A stretch of DNA of 64,000 bases from Streptomyces inusitatus (lineage in GTDB: Bacteria > Actinomycetota > Actinomycetes > Streptomycetales > Streptomycetaceae): positions 248,001 to 312,000 of the forward strand of contig NZ_BMWG01000004.1 of assembly GCF_014651115.1 (NCBI RefSeq), read 5' to 3'. The notes below the pieces were generated by a model that saw nothing but the letters and a program-made list of their open reading frames with translations, ran no database searches and was not told the DNA's origin. Positions 52,996 to 62,235 of this stretch are shown one piece after another. Within the stretch, counting starts at the first letter, position 1, and the number at the start of each line of letters is the position of its first letter. Both the position numbers and the translations under genes were made by a program.

Positions 52996-53634
52996 ATGAA
53001 CTCCAGCACGCGGGAGAACCCGCGACACACCCAGGACGGCCCCGCCCCGGACGCCACCGCTCCACTGAAGCTCGTCGTCATCCTCTCCAGCAATCGCGAG
53101 GGGCGCTTCGGGCCGGTCATCGCCGACTGGTTCCTCGAACACGCCGAACTCCACCGGGACTTCCAGGTCAGCGTGGTCGACCTGGGAGAGGAGGACCTGC
53201 CCACCGCGCTGACCAGCAACCCCCCGCCCTCGGTGGCCGAGTACCTCGGCCGGACCTCGCCCCGGCTCGCCGCCGCCGACGCGTTCGTCGTCATCACCCC
53301 CGAGTACAACCACTCCTTCCCCGCCTCCATCAAGAGCCTCATCGACTGGCACTTCACCGAGTGGCGCGCCAAGCCCGTCGCCTTCGTCTCCTACGGCGGG
53401 CTCTCCGGCGGCCTGCGCGCCGTCGAACAGCTCCGGCTGGTCTTCGCGGAGCTGCACGCGGTGGCCATCCGCGACACCGTCTCCTTCCACCACGCCCAGG
53501 ACCGGTTCGACGGCGACGGCCGCCCCAAGGACCCGGCGGGCTCCGACGCCGCCGCAGTCTCCCTGCTCGACCAGCTTGCCTGGTGGGGGCACACGCTCCG
53601 GGATGCCAAGGCCGCCCGCCCGTACACCGGGTGA
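52996..53634 (+). CDS. NAD(P)H-dependent FMN reductase
   Basis: A 212-residue flavodoxin-like reductase. The FMN phosphate loop is SSNREGRFGPVI near residues 31-42; PEYNHSFPASIKSLIDW near 101-117 binds the flavin ring; FVSYGGLSGG closes the site. The first 24 residues are an unstructured Pro/Ala-rich extension. The SoxR-box promoter places it among redox-active-compound response genes; in S. coelicolor a reductase of this kind is a SoxR target. Probable role: handling redox-cycling antibiotics or quinones. Confidence 0.9.
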   Translation: MNSSTRENPRHTQDGPAPDATAPLKLVVILSSNREGRFGPVIADWFLEHAELHRDFQVSVVDLGEEDLPTALTSNPPPSVAEYLGRTSPRLAAADAFVVITPEYNHSFPASIKSLIDWHFTEWRAKPVAFVSYGGLSGGLRAVEQLRLVFAELHAVAIRDTVSFHHAQDRFDGDGRPKDPAGSDAAAVSLLDQLAWWGHTLRDAKAARPYTG

Positions 53635-53731
53635 GGCGTGGACCGGGGCCCACGAGGGGCGGCCGGCCGGCTCGGCCGACCGCCCCGTACCGTGGCCCCG
53701 GCCACGGTGAGAACCCCAGAGGAGGAACCCG

Positions 53732-54241
53732 ATGAACGGTCCTGAGCTGCCCTTCTTCGTCTACGGCACGCTCCGCCCCGGCGAGCAGAACCACACCCTC
53801 CTCCTCCTGGGCCGCACCGCGGCCGAGGAACCGGCGCGCTGGACGGGAGCGGTGCTTTACGAAGGCCCCGGCTATCCGTACGCCGTCGAGCCGGGCGGTA
53901 CGAGCGGTACGAGCGGTGCGGACGGTATGGACGGTACGGGTGGTGCGGGTGGTACGGAGCCGAGTGCGGATCGCGGGGCCGTCGTCGTCGGCGAACTGCT
54001 GACGGCGGCACCGGGGGAGTACGGCCCTCTCCTCGCCGAACTCGACGAGCTGGAGGAGTACATAGCCCCCGGCCACCCCCGCAATCGGTACGAGCGGGTC
54101 ACCCGGGATGTGCTGCGCGCCGCCGACGGCGCGGCGATACGGGCCTGGGTCTATCTCGCCGCCCCCGCCCTGGCCCGGGAGCTGCGCAGGAACGGCACCC
54201 CCGTGCCGGGCGGCGACTGGCGCGCCCGCCCGGTCGGCTGA
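53732..54241 (+). CDS. Gamma-glutamylcyclotransferase-like protein
   Basis: A 169-residue GGCT/AIG2-fold protein: substrate loop VYGTLRPGEQN near residues 10-20, catalytic Glu region AELDELEEYI near 107-116, and a closing strand AIRAWVYLA. Members cleave gamma-glutamyl peptides to 5-oxoproline. A Gly/Thr/Ser-rich insert (about residues 55-78) is encoded by 9-base-type GGTACGAGC repeats at 53893-53960 and is probably a recent expansion in a surface loop. GAGGAGG lies 7 bases before ATG 53732. Confidence 0.87.
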   Translation: MNGPELPFFVYGTLRPGEQNHTLLLLGRTAAEEPARWTGAVLYEGPGYPYAVEPGGTSGTSGADGMDGTGGAGGTEPSADRGAVVVGELLTAAPGEYGPLLAELDELEEYIAPGHPRNRYERVTRDVLRAADGAAIRAWVYLAAPALARELRRNGTPVPGGDWRARPVG

Positions 54242-54313
54242 TCAGCCGGCTGACCGGCCAGGGACGGTACGGGAACGGCGGGGGACGGCGGGGGCGGTAA
54301 GGGAACGGCGGGC

Positions 54314-54904
54314 TCAGGCGCGTCGGCCGAGCAGCGCGAGCAGCCTGGTCTGGTGGCTGTCGCCCGGCGGGGGCTCGATGGGCGGGGCGAAGAAGCCCGA
54401 GTCCGACAGTCCCGCCGCGTACGGAGTGACCTCGTCCAGCGCGAAGGCGACCAGGGCGTCGGGCAGCCGTTCGGACGCGCCGATGGCCCGGGCCAGATCC
54501 CAGCTGTGCACCACCGCGTCCATGATCATCTGAGAGCAGTAGGCGACGGCCGGGGTCTCGCCGTACGACAGCCACACCGTCCGCCCCAGCGCCCCCGGCT
54601 CCGCGAAGGCCTTCCGGGCGGCGCGGGCGGCGGCGTCCCAGACGGCGCGCGGGCGCGTCCCGAGGACGTCGCCCTCGTGGGCGTCACCCACTTCCTCGAC
54701 CGTCGCGCCCGCCGTGACCAGGTCCGGAACCCACAGCTGCTCCGAGGTCAGATGGTTCACAAGATCACGTACGGACCAATCGGTGCAGGGCGTCGGCTCG
54801 TCCCACTGATCGGCCCGCACCTGGTGCACCCGGTCGCCGAAGAGCGCGAGGGCCTCGGCGTGCCGGCTGAGCAGGGTGGTGACGTCTTTTTCCATGTATC
54901 CCAT
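54314..54904 (-). CDS. TIGR03086 / mycothiol-dependent maleylpyruvate isomerase-like protein
   Basis: A 196-residue DinB-like four-helix protein: HQVRADQWDEPTPCTDWSVRDLVNHL near residues 27-52 contains the metal His, and MIMDAVVHSWDLARAIG near 130-146 the second metal site. Such actinomycete proteins are thought to bind zinc and act on mycothiol adducts; the exact reaction is unknown. ATG 54904 (MGYMEKD) is chosen; ATG 54895 is also possible. Convergent with the GGCT gene. Confidence 0.87.
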   Translation of the reverse strand: MGYMEKDVTTLLSRHAEALALFGDRVHQVRADQWDEPTPCTDWSVRDLVNHLTSEQLWVPDLVTAGATVEEVGDAHEGDVLGTRPRAVWDAAARAARKAFAEPGALGRTVWLSYGETPAVAYCSQMIMDAVVHSWDLARAIGASERLPDALVAFALDEVTPYAAGLSDSGFFAPPIEPPPGDSHQTRLLALLGRRA

Positions 54905-55009
54905 GGTTCTCACTGTCGCGCGCGGGGGATGGAGACGCGAGCCGCCGCCCGCGTGTCCGCCGTCGTGTCTCGCCGGGGGCGCCTCCGTGCCTCGCCGGGT
55001 CTTCGGGGC

Positions 55010-55699
55010 TCACTTCCCGGCGGCGGCCAGCGCCTCCGCCACACCCTTCTCCCGGTCCCCCAGGAACTTCGGATCCGGCTGGAACACCACGTCCAGCGCC
55101 GCCTTGCCCGCCGCGAACATCTCCCGGACACTGCCGTGGATCCAGTGCGAGTCGAGGGGCTCGTCGACCCCGACGCCGTACGAGTCGATCCCCGCCGAGT
55201 CGCAGAGCGCCACGGCCCGCCGGATGTGGAAGCCCTGGGTCACCAGCACCGCCCGGTCGACGCCGAAGATCTTCTTGGCGCGGACACAGGAGTCCCAGGT
55301 GTCGAACCCGGCGTAGTCGCTCACGATCCGCTCGTCGGGCACTCCGCGCTCGGTCAGATAGGTCCGCATCGCGTCGGGCTCGTCGTACTCCTCCCGGCTG
55401 TTGTCCCCGGTGACCAGGACGGCCTTGACCTTCCCGGTGCTGTACAGCTCGGCGGCGGCGTCCAGTCGGTGCGCGAGATAGGGCGTGGGCCTGCCCTGCC
55501 AGAGGCCGGCCCCGAAGACCACGGCCACCTCCTGGGCCGGCACCTCGGCGAGCGGGCGGACCCGGCTGTCGGCGACGGCGTGCATCCAGGTCGCGGGCGA
55601 CAGCGCCAGCACACAGCCGAGCATCGCCGCCCACACCAGCCGCCGCTGACCGCGCCGGGTGCGGGGCATACGCGGTCGGCGCAGCCGGGGGAGCTTCAT
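55010..55699 (-). CDS. SanA/YdcF-like (DUF218) membrane protein
   Basis: A 229-residue protein: basic N-terminal tail, one span (VWAAMLGCVLALSPATWMHAV), then an outer-face DUF218 domain (VVFGAGLWQGRPTPYLAHRLDAA near residues 60-82, LVTGDNSREEYDEP, VTQGFHIRRAVAL). Related SanA proteins affect the envelope barrier and vancomycin sensitivity in enterobacteria. GAAGGA lies 7-8 bases before ATG 55699. The start is 11 bases after the SWIM gene stop, so it is probably the last gene of the MoxR-VWA operon. Confidence 0.87.
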   Translation of the reverse strand: MKLPRLRRPRMPRTRRGQRRLVWAAMLGCVLALSPATWMHAVADSRVRPLAEVPAQEVAVVFGAGLWQGRPTPYLAHRLDAAAELYSTGKVKAVLVTGDNSREEYDEPDAMRTYLTERGVPDERIVSDYAGFDTWDSCVRAKKIFGVDRAVLVTQGFHIRRAVALCDSAGIDSYGVGVDEPLDSHWIHGSVREMFAAGKAALDVVFQPDPKFLGDREKGVAEALAAAGK

Positions 55700-55710
55700 T
55701 CGCAGATCCT

Positions 55711-57549
55711 TCACACCTGATCAGACGGTATTCGAACGGATTCGGTTCGCCTCCCGTCCGGAGCGTCGGTGGACGGGAGCCGGGCCGACCAGGCGGCGGG
55801 CAGCAGCGAGCGGGCCGCGGCCGAGGCGTAGACCGAGGCGGTGAGCCAGGCTTCGGCGAAGGCGTCGGGGTCCGCCGGGAGCAGTCGGCCGAGCGCGTCG
55901 TGGCGGCGGTCGGCGGCGCTCTCCACGAGGGCGCGGGCGCACTCCGCGCCCGTGCTCAGGCCCACCGCGCGGAGCCTGCGCGGGAGTTCGCCGTCCGCCG
56001 AGGCGGCGGTCACGGCCCGCCCGCCCGCGACCGCCCGGTCCACGGCCCGCCGCAGCAGCTCCAGCTCCACCGGCAGCCCGGGCGGGGCCGAGTCCCCCCG
56101 CGGGGCGGCGGTCCGCCCGTCGGCGGGCGGCAGATGCGAACGGTTCAGCCTTCGCAGGCCGAGGTCCGCCCGGACCGGCTCACCCTCGTGTCCCGTCCAG
56201 AGCCCGGCCAGCGCCTGAACCCCGCCCGGCCGGTCCGCCACCGCCCGCGCGATCAGCCGCAGCCCCATGCCCGGCCGGCTCGCGAGCAGCCGCAGATTCT
56301 CGCTGTACGCCAGCTCCGCGCGCTCGTCCGGAGCCAGCAGCCGCAGCACGGGCCCGCCGTCGACCCGGAAGCCGCCTTCGGTGACCGTTCCGGTGAGGAA
56401 GAGCAGATCGCCGCCCACCCGGCGGGTCTCGGCCGGCTCGGCCAGCCAGCCGAGCGCGCGGGAGAGCTGCTCGGCGGGGGGCAGCCGCCAGAGCCCGTCG
56501 AGCGGCGGTTCGTCCCATCGGGCGCCCTCCGCCCGTACCGAACGCGACCGCGCCCCACCGCCGATCCGGCCGTCCGGCGACACCGTGGGACCGGTCAGGA
56601 TCACCGCGCCCCCGGCCCCCCACTCGCGCAGCGGCAGCGCGCAGCCGCCAGGCACCGGAGCGCCCGCCGCCTGGAGCGCGCGTTCGGGGCGGCCGGGGGC
56701 GATGTCGGAGACCGTGTGCAGGACGCCGTCGGGGGTGACGCCGTACGCGGTCGCGCCCGCGTAGCCGGAAGCGGTCACCACCGGCTCGGTGAACAGGCCG
56801 TACAGCCGCAGCGGCCGCGTCGGCCGATAGGCGCGGCGCACCGGGGCGACCGCTTCGGCGGGCCGCCGCAGCAGATCGAGCAGTCCGGCCAGCTCGGCGG
56901 AGAGTTCGGGCAGCCGGAAGGCGGGATCCTCCGACCGGGCCTCGCCGAGGCGCCGCGCGATCCGCACCGCGGCGGCGGCCGGCAGCGGGAGCCCGGCGAG
57001 CCTGCCGGAGTGCGCCGCGTGCAGCAGCTCGGCCCGGTGGACGGCTCCGGCCCCCGACACCCCGGTGACCAGCACGGCGGTCGCGGCGGCCCGGAGGGCG
57101 TCGAGCGCGGCGGACTGGGCGGGGGTGAGCGGAACGACCTCCTCCGCCGGGTCGGGCGCGTCCTCGCCCGTCTCTTCCGCCTCTTCCTCCGCCCCTGTCC
57201 CTGTTTCCGTCTCGGCGGTCTCAGCCGTCTCGGCCGTCTCGGCGGCGCGTTCGGCGAGCGGCGCGGCGGACAGCACCGCCGCGCGGTGCAGACAGGCCGG
57301 GGCCAGCAGACAGCCGCAGACCGCGTCGGCCGCGTCCGCCACGATCCCGCCGGTGGTCCTCAGCGTCACCGAGGTCTCCTCGTCGACCCTGATCCGCACC
57401 CCGTCGGGCAGCGGTTCCACGGGCCATCCGGGCACCTTGGCGAGCGCCGAGTCCACGCGCTTGCGCAGCCGGGCCGGGAGCAGATCCAGCGCCCCGGCCG
57501 CCACCTCGGCGGTGACCGGGGGCAGTTCCTGGGCAGGGTTCACGGTCAC
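55711..57549 (-). CDS. SWIM zinc-finger protein of the MoxR-VWA operon
   Basis: A 612-residue cytoplasmic protein. The SWIM zinc finger is CGCLLAPACLH (Cys78, Cys80, Cys86, His88: CxC-x5-CxH). An acidic Ala/Glu/Thr-repeat linker (about 100-140, encoded by GAG-ACC-GCC-type repeats) follows, then a large domain of unknown function with several beta blocks. It is the YehQ-type partner of MoxR/VWA operons as I recall them. GTG 57549 overlaps the stop of the VWA gene (GTGA), so translation is coupled. SWIM fingers bind DNA or protein; the target here is unknown. Confidence 0.78.
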   Translation of the reverse strand: MTVNPAQELPPVTAEVAAGALDLLPARLRKRVDSALAKVPGWPVEPLPDGVRIRVDEETSVTLRTTGGIVADAADAVCGCLLAPACLHRAAVLSAAPLAERAAETAETAETAETETGTGAEEEAEETGEDAPDPAEEVVPLTPAQSAALDALRAAATAVLVTGVSGAGAVHRAELLHAAHSGRLAGLPLPAAAAVRIARRLGEARSEDPAFRLPELSAELAGLLDLLRRPAEAVAPVRRAYRPTRPLRLYGLFTEPVVTASGYAGATAYGVTPDGVLHTVSDIAPGRPERALQAAGAPVPGGCALPLREWGAGGAVILTGPTVSPDGRIGGGARSRSVRAEGARWDEPPLDGLWRLPPAEQLSRALGWLAEPAETRRVGGDLLFLTGTVTEGGFRVDGGPVLRLLAPDERAELAYSENLRLLASRPGMGLRLIARAVADRPGGVQALAGLWTGHEGEPVRADLGLRRLNRSHLPPADGRTAAPRGDSAPPGLPVELELLRRAVDRAVAGGRAVTAASADGELPRRLRAVGLSTGAECARALVESAADRRHDALGRLLPADPDAFAEAWLTASVYASAAARSLLPAAWSARLPSTDAPDGRRTESVRIPSDQV

Positions 57550-60500
57550 CGGTGCGTACCTCCTACGCGCTCGCCGACCCAGCGGGCCAGCTCCAGGGGG
57601 CTGAGTGCGGCCACCGGCATGCCCGCGGCGACCAGCCGGCCCGCCACGGCGGTGGAGTACCTCGGTCTGCCCGCGTCGTCCAGCGAGGCGCAGCCGAGGA
57701 CGTGGCAGCCCGCGTCGACCAGCGTCCGCACCTCGGCGAGCAGCGGTCCGATCGGGCCGCCCTCCTCGAAGTCGCTGATCAGCACGGTCAGGGTGCGTGA
57801 CGGCACGGTCATCAGCCCGCGCGCGTGCCGCAGCCCCTGAGCGATGTCGGTGCCGCCGCCGACCCGGACCTCCAGCAACAGGCCCAAGGGGTCGTCCACC
57901 TGGTCGGTGAGGTCGATGACCTCCGTGGAGAAGGCCACGAAGTGCGTGCTGAGCGCGGGCACCCCGGCGAGGACGGAGGCGGTCAGCGCGGACCAGATCG
58001 TCGACGCCTCCATGGACCCGGACACATCCACGACGAGCACCAGCCGCCAGTCGGCCGATCTGCGCGCCCGGGTGCGGAACACCGGCCGCTCAGGGAGGAC
58101 GGTCACCGCGCCCGTCCCCGGATCGCGCCGGGCGGTCGTCAGATTCGCCCGCAGGGTGCGCGGGAGATCCAGCGGGCCGCCGGGGCGGCGGGTGGGCCGC
58201 GGGTGGGTCAGCCCGGTGAGCGCGGGGCGCAGCCGGTTGGCGAGCGCCTCGGTCAGCTCCTTCACCAGCCGGGCCACCAGGGGCCGCAGCCGGGCGAGCT
58301 GTTGTTCGGGCAGCCCTCCCGCGTAGGAGAGCACGGTCCGCAGCAGCTCGACGGAGGGGATCGCGGCGGCCGGGTTCAGTTCGAGCGCGGCGTCGAGCCG
58401 CCCGGACCCGGCGGCCGACGCGAGGACTTCCTCGCGCACCCCCGGCCCGAAGAGGGCGGCCAGCTCCTCCGACCAGGCCCGGACGCCCGGGTAGGGGGCC
58501 TCACCGCCGCCGCCCCGGCCGGATCCGTCCTCCCCGCGCGAGCCCTCGCCGCGTCCGCCGCCGTACAGCTCGTCCAGCGCGGTGGCGTAGCGCAGCGCGC
58601 TCCCGCTCAGCTCCCGGCCGCGCCCCAGCAGCAGCCGCCACCGCTCACCGCCGGTGAGCGCGTGCCCCTCCGTGCCGCAGTCCGGGCGCCCACCCGGCTC
58701 CGGGCCGGTCGTGTCCGGGCCGGTCGTCCCGGTACCGGCCGCCTCCGGACGACCGGCCGCCGGGGTCAGCCCGCGGGCGGCCAGGGCTTCGCGGCCCGCC
58801 AGATCCGCCAGTGCCAGGAGAGCCAGCGCCGCCGCGTCCGTGACCGGGCCGGTCAGGGTGGACGCCGCCGTGCCGGTGCGGTCCTCCACGACGGACAGCA
58901 GCCGGGCGCGGGCCGCCGGGGCCAGGATGTCGAACCCCGCTCTGAGCGCGGGCAGCCGGTCCAGGAAAGCCCGGTCGGGGAAGCTCTCCACCCGCTCCAG
59001 CAGCGGATCGAGCGCCCGGCCCGTCTCCAGCAGCGGGCCCGCCGCGAGCAGCGCGCCGCGCAGCGATTCGGCCAGCTCGAAACGGAGGCCGGGGGCGGTG
59101 GCGGCGTCCACCCGGGAGGCCAGCCGGTTCCCGAAGTCGCCCGGGTCCCGCAGCCCCAGCAGCACCTGGGCGGCCCCCGCCGCACCCCGTATCAGCGGTG
59201 TCCCGCCGTCCTCCAGGCGGGCCAGCGCGTCGGCGAGCCGGAGCCCGCCGCTCACCCCGGCGGCCTGCCCGGCGAGCGAGACCAGCGCGCGGGCGTCGGC
59301 CGTCTCGGTGGAGCCCGCGAGGCCGTCGAGCGCCCGCACTCCGGCCGCCGCCAGCTCCTCGTACGCCGCGTCGATCTCCCGCCGCCGCCAGCCCGCTGCC
59401 GTCCCGGGCACATGGCCGGCGCGGAGGCGGTCCAGCAGGGCCATCCCGGCGAGCAGTTCGGACAGGGTGCCCGTCGCCGGGAGCAGCTCGGCCGTCTCGG
59501 TCAGCCGCTCGGCCGCCAGCTCGGGCAGCCCGCACGCGGCGGCCCGGGCCAGCCCGTCGAGAACCTCCGCCGCCGTCGGGCCGCCCCGCCGCCGCTCCTC
59601 CGCGCGCCTTCGGCGCAGCATCCCCTGGGCCGCCTGCTCCAGCGTCACCCCGTGCGGGCCGGCCACATCGAGCATCGCGGCCGTCGACGGCGTCCAGGAC
59701 ACGATCCACCGCGTGGTCAGCGCGGTCGCCTCGCCGACCCCGGCGACCTCCGACTCCTCCCCGTACGGCACTCCGCACACCGCGAGCCGCCGCAGGGCGA
59801 TCTCCCGACGCCGGTCGAGATCGGTACGGAGCGTGTCCAGCCGCAGTTCACGCTGGTCGGGCCGGTCGGGGCCCGGCAGCTTCAACTCCGCGAGCAGCGC
59901 CTCGACCGAGGGGCCGAGCCCCGAGCGCGGCGTCCCCGGGGCCAGCCGCCCCTGGCGCGCGCCGACCAGCACCTGTTCCATCGCCGCCGCGACGATCCGG
60001 CCCCGGCCGAGCAGCCTGCCCTGGGTGAGCACCGTCCCGGCGGCCTCGACCAGCTCGCCGCGCCCGGCGGCCGGCAGCCCGCGCAGGGTCGCCAGATCAC
60101 GGGCGACCCGCACCACCTCCCGCGCGTCGGCGGGCCCGCTGGGGTGGCCCGCCTCCCGCACGGCGGCGCAGATCCGGACCGAGACACCGGTCAGCAGCTC
60201 GTCCAGCAGGCACAGATCGCCCGCCGCGCGGAAGACGCCGTGCTGCCACTCGGGGTCCCGGATCCCCGCCGGATATCCCGAACGCTCGTCCAGCAGCGGG
60301 TACGAGTACGGCACCAGCGATGTCACGACATCCACCGCCGGGCCGTCCTCCGCCCGCTCCGGGGCGGTGTTCCCCGCCGGTCGGTCCATGAGCGCGGGCG
60401 CGTGGAACGAGCCGATGACCGCCGCCGCCCGCCGGTCGCCGTGCTCGGCCAGCCTGCGCCGCATGTTCGCCTCGCGGCGCAGGTCGTACGGGTCCACCTC

Positions 60501-61091
60501 ACCGGCGTCCTCGCGCAGGGCCCAGCCGACCAGCAGCGCCGCCCGGCGCAGCGCCTCCGGAGTGCCGCCGGGGGCGGTCGCCTCGACCAGCCGGTCCCAC
60601 AGATCGTCACCGGGGCGCCCCCCGGCCCGCGCCCGCAGCGCGGCGGTGAGCGCACCGGAGCCGGGGGCGGGCTCGGCGGCCCGCTCCGAGCGGCCGTCCT
60701 CGGGCTTCCGCGCCCCGAGCGGCAGATCGAACGGGATCACCTCCACCCCGGCCTCCCGCGCCCAGCGGATCGCCGCCAGCTCCGGCGAGAACTCGGCGAA
60801 CGGCAGGAACACCAGGCCGCCCCCGCTGCCCGCCAGCGCCACCGGGGGCACCGTCGCCGGATCGCCCAGATGCTCCAGCCAGGGCGCGAACTCCTCCGGC
60901 AGCTCGATGAACAGCACCTCGGGAGCCGCCTCGGCCAGCAGCGCCGGGACGGCCGCCGCCAGCGCGGGCGAGTGGTGCCGCACCCCGATCAGATACGGCT
61001 CCCGGCAGCCGGCCAGCCGCGCCAGCGCCTCTTCGGGCCCCCCGCCCGCGCCGCCCGCGCCGCCCGCGCCGCTCGTCTCAGGCGAGTTCAT
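57546..61091 (-). CDS. DUF5682-VWA fusion protein
   Basis: An 1181-residue cytoplasmic protein. Residues about 20-730 are a DUF5682 (YehM-type) region: GVRHHSPALA at the start, FIELPEEFAPW, VIGSFHAPAL and an all-helical remainder. A Gly/Thr/Pro linker follows. The last 380 residues are a VWA domain with a complete MIDAS: DVSGS, the Thr in GGTDIAQG and the Asp in SDFEEGG. In enterobacteria these parts are, to my knowledge, separate (yehM and yehP). ATG 61091 overlaps the MoxR stop by 14 bases. It probably works as the adaptor of the MoxR ATPase on a client protein. Confidence 0.82.
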   Translation of the reverse strand: MNSPETSGAGGAGGAGGGPEEALARLAGCREPYLIGVRHHSPALAAAVPALLAEAAPEVLFIELPEEFAPWLEHLGDPATVPPVALAGSGGGLVFLPFAEFSPELAAIRWAREAGVEVIPFDLPLGARKPEDGRSERAAEPAPGSGALTAALRARAGGRPGDDLWDRLVEATAPGGTPEALRRAALLVGWALREDAGEVDPYDLRREANMRRRLAEHGDRRAAAVIGSFHAPALMDRPAGNTAPERAEDGPAVDVVTSLVPYSYPLLDERSGYPAGIRDPEWQHGVFRAAGDLCLLDELLTGVSVRICAAVREAGHPSGPADAREVVRVARDLATLRGLPAAGRGELVEAAGTVLTQGRLLGRGRIVAAAMEQVLVGARQGRLAPGTPRSGLGPSVEALLAELKLPGPDRPDQRELRLDTLRTDLDRRREIALRRLAVCGVPYGEESEVAGVGEATALTTRWIVSWTPSTAAMLDVAGPHGVTLEQAAQGMLRRRRAEERRRGGPTAAEVLDGLARAAACGLPELAAERLTETAELLPATGTLSELLAGMALLDRLRAGHVPGTAAGWRRREIDAAYEELAAAGVRALDGLAGSTETADARALVSLAGQAAGVSGGLRLADALARLEDGGTPLIRGAAGAAQVLLGLRDPGDFGNRLASRVDAATAPGLRFELAESLRGALLAAGPLLETGRALDPLLERVESFPDRAFLDRLPALRAGFDILAPAARARLLSVVEDRTGTAASTLTGPVTDAAALALLALADLAGREALAARGLTPAAGRPEAAGTGTTGPDTTGPEPGGRPDCGTEGHALTGGERWRLLLGRGRELSGSALRYATALDELYGGGRGEGSRGEDGSGRGGGGEAPYPGVRAWSEELAALFGPGVREEVLASAAGSGRLDAALELNPAAAIPSVELLRTVLSYAGGLPEQQLARLRPLVARLVKELTEALANRLRPALTGLTHPRPTRRPGGPLDLPRTLRANLTTARRDPGTGAVTVLPERPVFRTRARRSADWRLVLVVDVSGSMEASTIWSALTASVLAGVPALSTHFVAFSTEVIDLTDQVDDPLGLLLEVRVGGGTDIAQGLRHARGLMTVPSRTLTVLISDFEEGGPIGPLLAEVRTLVDAGCHVLGCASLDDAGRPRYSTAVAGRLVAAGMPVAALSPLELARWVGERVGGTHR

Positions 61092-62235
61092 CGCGCAGCT
61101 CCCACAGCGTCCGCCACAGCGGTGCGCCGCTCTCCGCCCGCCGCCGCACCGGTCCGTCCCAGTAGCCCAGCAGCCGGGCGTGGTCCGAGGGGTCGTCCTT
61201 GCGGACCGTGCCCAGCAGATGGCCCGGCAGGGTGCGGACGACATCGCGGCCGTCACCGAGATAGGCCGCGCCGAGCCCCATGGCGGTGGCCACATGAACC
61301 GCCTCCGCCGTGGACATCACCGTCGACGGCCGCTCGATCTCCCAGCCCTCGGCACTGCGCCCGGAGCGCAGATCCCGGAACGCCGTCACCAGCGCCTCCA
61401 GCACCGCGTCGTCCACCGCGAACCCCGCGCCGGACCGCTTGAGCGCGGCCGTCGCCTGCCCCCGCACCAGCGCGGTCTCGGCGTCCAGGTCGGTGATCGG
61501 GCCGACCTCCTCGAAGTTGAAACGCCGCTTGAGCGCGGCGGACATCTCCGAGACGCCCTTGTCGCGCAGGTTCGCCGTGGCGATGAGGGTGAAGCCGGGC
61601 ACCGCGTGCACGGTGCCGTCCGCGCCGTCGCCGCCCGCGAGTTCGGGCACCGACATCCGCCGCTCGGAGAGCAGCGACACCAGGGCGTCCTGCACCTCCG
61701 GCAGACAGCGCGTGACCTCCTCGATCCGGGCGACCGCGCCCCGGGTCATCGCAGTCAGCACCGGCGAGGGCACCAGCGCCTTCCTGCTGGGCCCCTTGGC
61801 CAGCAGCATCGCGTAGTTCCAGCCGTAGCGCAGCTGGTCCTCGGTGGTGCCCGCGGTGCCCTGGACGGTCAGCCCGCTGGTGCCGCACACCGCCGCCGCC
61901 AGCAGCTCCGACAGCATCGACTTGGCCGTGCCCGGCTCACCGACCAGCAGCAGTCCCCGCTCGCCCGCCAGGGTCACCACACACCGCTCGACCAGCGCGC
62001 GGTCGCCGACGAACTTCCGCGACACCACCTGCTGCCGTCCGTCGGCGGCCCGCAGCGGCTCCCCGTCCGAACCGCAGACGAACAGCACCACGGCGCGCGG
62101 CGTCATCCGCCAGCCCGGCGGCCGGGGGCCTCCGTCCCAGCCGGCCAGGAACTCCAGCTCCTGCCGGTGCCGGTCCTCGGGCAGCTCGATCTGCCGCGCC
62201 CCGCCCGCCGTCTCCATCCGGTCCCCCTCGCTCAT
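61078..62235 (-). CDS. MoxR-family AAA ATPase
   Basis: A 385-residue AAA+ ATPase of the MoxR group. Walker A GEPGTAKS at residues 99-106; the Walker B position reads ARIEEVTR near 169-176, with Glu where Asp is usual; sensor-1 block IATANLRDKG; arginine region ALKRRFNFEEV. An N-terminal extension (about 80 residues) precedes the AAA core. MoxR ATPases act with VWA partners to mature or remodel proteins, often inserting cofactors or metals. ATG 62235 overlaps the stop of the MolR-like gene (ATGA). Confidence 0.9.
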   Translation of the reverse strand: MSEGDRMETAGGARQIELPEDRHRQELEFLAGWDGGPRPPGWRMTPRAVVLFVCGSDGEPLRAADGRQQVVSRKFVGDRALVERCVVTLAGERGLLLVGEPGTAKSMLSELLAAAVCGTSGLTVQGTAGTTEDQLRYGWNYAMLLAKGPSRKALVPSPVLTAMTRGAVARIEEVTRCLPEVQDALVSLLSERRMSVPELAGGDGADGTVHAVPGFTLIATANLRDKGVSEMSAALKRRFNFEEVGPITDLDAETALVRGQATAALKRSGAGFAVDDAVLEALVTAFRDLRSGRSAEGWEIERPSTVMSTAEAVHVATAMGLGAAYLGDGRDVVRTLPGHLLGTVRKDDPSDHARLLGYWDGPVRRRAESGAPLWRTLWELRDELA

